From Prevotellaceae bacterium UBA1786 (GTDB taxonomy: Bacteria > Bacteroidota > Bacteroidia > Bacteroidales > Bacteroidaceae): DNA of 6,704 bases. Below, one piece after another: positions 5,365 to 6,704 of this stretch. The first letter of the stretch is position 1, and each line of letters begins with the position of its first letter. The notes under the pieces are model-generated. The model had not been told where the DNA came from. It did no database searches and worked only from the letters and a program-made list of their open reading frames with translations. Where the stretch lies: positions 4,486 through 11,189 of the forward strand of contig DCGE01000166.1 in NCBI GenBank assembly GCA_002314525.1, read 5' to 3'. Both the position numbers and the translations under genes were made by a program.

Positions 5365-6207
5365 ATGAAGACCAACTATGAAGTCCGCTATGCGGCACAT
5401 CCTCAGGATGCGAAGAGTTATGATACGACACGTCTGCGTCGGGATTTCCTCATTGAGAAGGTATTTGCCGAAGATGAGGTGAATATGGTTTACAGCATGT
5501 ACGACCGAATGGTTGTAGGTGGTGCGATGCCTGTAAGGGAATGCCTGAAGCTGGAAGCCATCGACCCTTTGAAGGCTGACTTCTTCACCACACGCAGAGA
5601 GGTGGGCATATTCAACGTAGGCGGTGCAGGTACCGTCAAGGTAGGTGACGAGACATTCGAACTCGACTACAAGGAGGCCCTCTATATAGGTCGCGGCGAC
5701 AGGGATGTGTACTTCTGCAGCAAGGATGCCGCAAGACCGGCTAAATTCTACATCAACTCAACGACAGCCCACAAGGAATATCCATGCTGCAAGATTACCA
5801 AGGCTGATGCCGTTGTGGCTCACATGGGCAGTCTGGAGATGAGCAATGAGAGAAACATCAACAAGATGATAGTGAATCAGGTACTCCCTACCTGTCAGTT
5901 GCAGATGGGTATGACCGAACTGGCACCGGGCAGTGTGTGGAACACCATGCCGGCACACGTACACTCAAGAAGGATGGAGGCATACTTCTATTTCGAGGTA
6001 CCAGAAGAGCAGGCTGTATGTCATTTCATGGGTGAGGTCGATGAGACACGTCACATCTGGATGAAGGGGGACCAGGCCGTACTGTCACCGGAATGGTCCA
6101 TCCACAGTGCAGCAGCAACCCATAACTACACCTTCATCTGGGGTATGGGCGGTGAGAACCTTGACTACGGCGATCAGGACTTCTCAAAGATAACGGATCT
6201 GAGATAG
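5365..6207 (+). CDS. kduI: 5-dehydro-4-deoxy-D-glucuronate isomerase KduI (EC 5.3.1.17)
   Basis: This 280-residue cytoplasmic cupin-type enzyme isomerises 4-deoxy-5-ketouronate (5-keto-4-deoxyuronate) to 2,5-diketo-3-deoxygluconate in the catabolism of unsaturated uronates freed by pectin or glycosaminoglycan lyases. The four metal ligands are all present: His198 and His200 in [14 protein letters not shown], Glu205 in the same stretch, and His247 in PEWSIHSA. Each is offset by two from the E. coli residues (196, 198, 203, 245). Other family stretches are [39 protein letters not shown] and FIWGMGGEN near the end. Length is normal (E. coli has 278). It lies 64 nt upstream of a kduD-like gene and is probably co-transcribed with it, as these genes act in succession. 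The long structured leader upstream may influence expression. The gene is intact with nothing odd in its active site. Confidence 0.97.
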   Translation: MKTNYEVRYAAHPQDAKSYDTTRLRRDFLIEKVFAEDEVNMVYSMYDRMVVGGAMPVRECLKLEAIDPLKADFFTTRREVGIFNVGGAGTVKVGDETFELDYKEALYIGRGDRDVYFCSKDAARPAKFYINSTTAHKEYPCCKITKADAVVAHMGSLEMSNERNINKMIVNQVLPTCQLQMGMTELAPGSVWNTMPAHVHSRRMEAYFYFEVPEEQAVCHFMGEVDETRHIWMKGDQAVLSPEWSIHSAAATHNYTFIWGMGGENLDYGDQDFSKITDLR

Positions 6208-6271
6208 ATTTTGTACTATATTTTGATATCTATAACTAAACTATTGGTAACTAATTAAAAACAACAAAATT
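6208..6271 (+). other. Short AT-rich gap between kduI and kduD
   Basis: This 64-nt AT-rich spacer has no clear hairpin or terminator, which supports a kduI-kduD operon. The nearest promoter-like string, TATATTTTG, has one base too many between TA and TTTG to fit the Bacteroidetes -7 box. The A-rich run just before the next ATG is the usual initiation context in this phylum. Confidence 0.5.
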
Positions 6272-6704
6272 ATGAATTTATTTTCACTAGAAGGTAAGAA
6301 CGCATGGATCACAGGTGCGTCTTATGGTATCGGTTTCAACATCGCATGTGCTTTTGTGGGTGCTGGTATAAAGAACATCATCTTCAACGATATCAGCCAG
6401 GAGTTGGTGGACAGAGGAGTAGCGGCATACAAGGAAGCAGGAATAGAGAACGTACACGGATATGTGTGTGACGTGACGAAGGAAGACGACGTGAAGGCTT
6501 TGGTCAAGAAGATTCACGAAGAGGTGGGACAGATCGACATCCTGGTCAACAACGCCGGTATCATCAAGCGCATACCTATGCACGAGATGAGACGCGAGGA
6601 GTTCCAGCAGGTCATCGACATCGACCTCGTAGGTCCGTTCATCGTGTCGAGTGCCGTACTGCCGGAGATGATGGAAAGGCGTGAGGGCAAGATCATCAAC
6701 ATCT
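6272..6704 (+). CDS. kduD: SDR-family 2-dehydro-3-deoxy-D-gluconate 5-dehydrogenase (KduD-like) / gluconate 5-dehydrogenase, 3' end outside window
   Basis: The open frame runs from ATG 6272 to the window edge (144 complete codons) and starts MNLFSLEGKNAWITGASYGIG. It is a short-chain dehydrogenase with a Rossmann fold. The nucleotide-binding TGASYGIG is at residues 14-21, Asp40 ends the second strand (favouring NAD over NADP), CDVT is at 66-69 and NNAG at 93-96, followed by IIKRIPM as in Bacteroidales KduD or 'gluconate 5-dehydrogenase' proteins. The window ends at KIINI, just before the catalytic Ser-Tyr-Lys region, so those residues cannot be checked. KduD would take the KduI product and form 2-keto-3-deoxygluconate, which fits its place 64 nt behind kduI. 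The alternative name gluconate 5-dehydrogenase is common for close relatives; the context favours KduD. Confidence 0.85.
   Translation, partial: MNLFSLEGKNAWITGASYGIGFNIACAFVGAGIKNIIFNDISQELVDRGVAAYKEAGIENVHGYVCDVTKEDDVKALVKKIHEEVGQIDILVNNAGIIKRIPMHEMRREEFQQVIDIDLVGPFIVSSAVLPEMMERREGKIINI

Overview
The window looks like a chromosomal segment from a Bacteroidales bacterium, most likely Prevotella or a close relative. The evidence is RuvB, S46 peptidase and KduI proteins of Bacteroidales type, promoters of the Bacteroidetes form (TTTG, about 19-20 nt, TAnnTTTG), A-rich leaders in place of strong Shine-Dalgarno sites, and intergenic repeats of a style I associate with Prevotella. The genus is an inference from memory of such sequences.

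Layout. Positions 1-22 are the 5' end of a tRNA-Leu gene on the minus strand, cut by the window edge, with its promoter at 34-65. Everything else reads on the plus strand. ruvB (139-1164) encodes the Holliday-junction branch-migration motor. A 171-bp spacer with a hairpin and repeated motifs (1165-1335) separates it from a tight three-gene run: a 14-helix MOP/Wzx-type flippase (1336-2775), a secreted S46 dipeptidyl-peptidase of DPP7 type (2750-4813) and a small DUF2752 membrane protein (4813-5091). These genes overlap by 26 nt and 1 nt, so they are probably co-transcribed and translationally coupled. After a 273-bp spacer come kduI (5365-6207) and the start of a kduD-like dehydrogenase (6272 to the window end). 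These two act in succession on the unsaturated uronate released by polysaccharide lyases (pectin, or glycosaminoglycan in some species), producing 2-keto-3-deoxygluconate.

The most unusual part is the spacer at 5092-5364. It holds five different, nearly perfect palindromes in a row, joined by four identical copies of the 8-mer TACGAAAC and a fifth, degraded copy. An inverted linker copy and a sixth hairpin lie downstream. A consensus-spaced Bacteroidetes promoter (TTTG, 19 nt, TAAATTTG) over the end of the DUF2752 gene points straight into it, with the expected transcription start a few bases before the first hairpin. The linker sequence is constant while the stems vary but remain self-complementary, so structure rather than sequence appears to be maintained. 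It could be a structured small RNA, the leader of the kduI transcript, or a dispersed hairpin-array repeat. I do not recognise it as a described family.

No CRISPR array, insertion sequence, phage gene or complete rRNA/tRNA gene is visible. The protein-coding genes are otherwise ordinary and intact.
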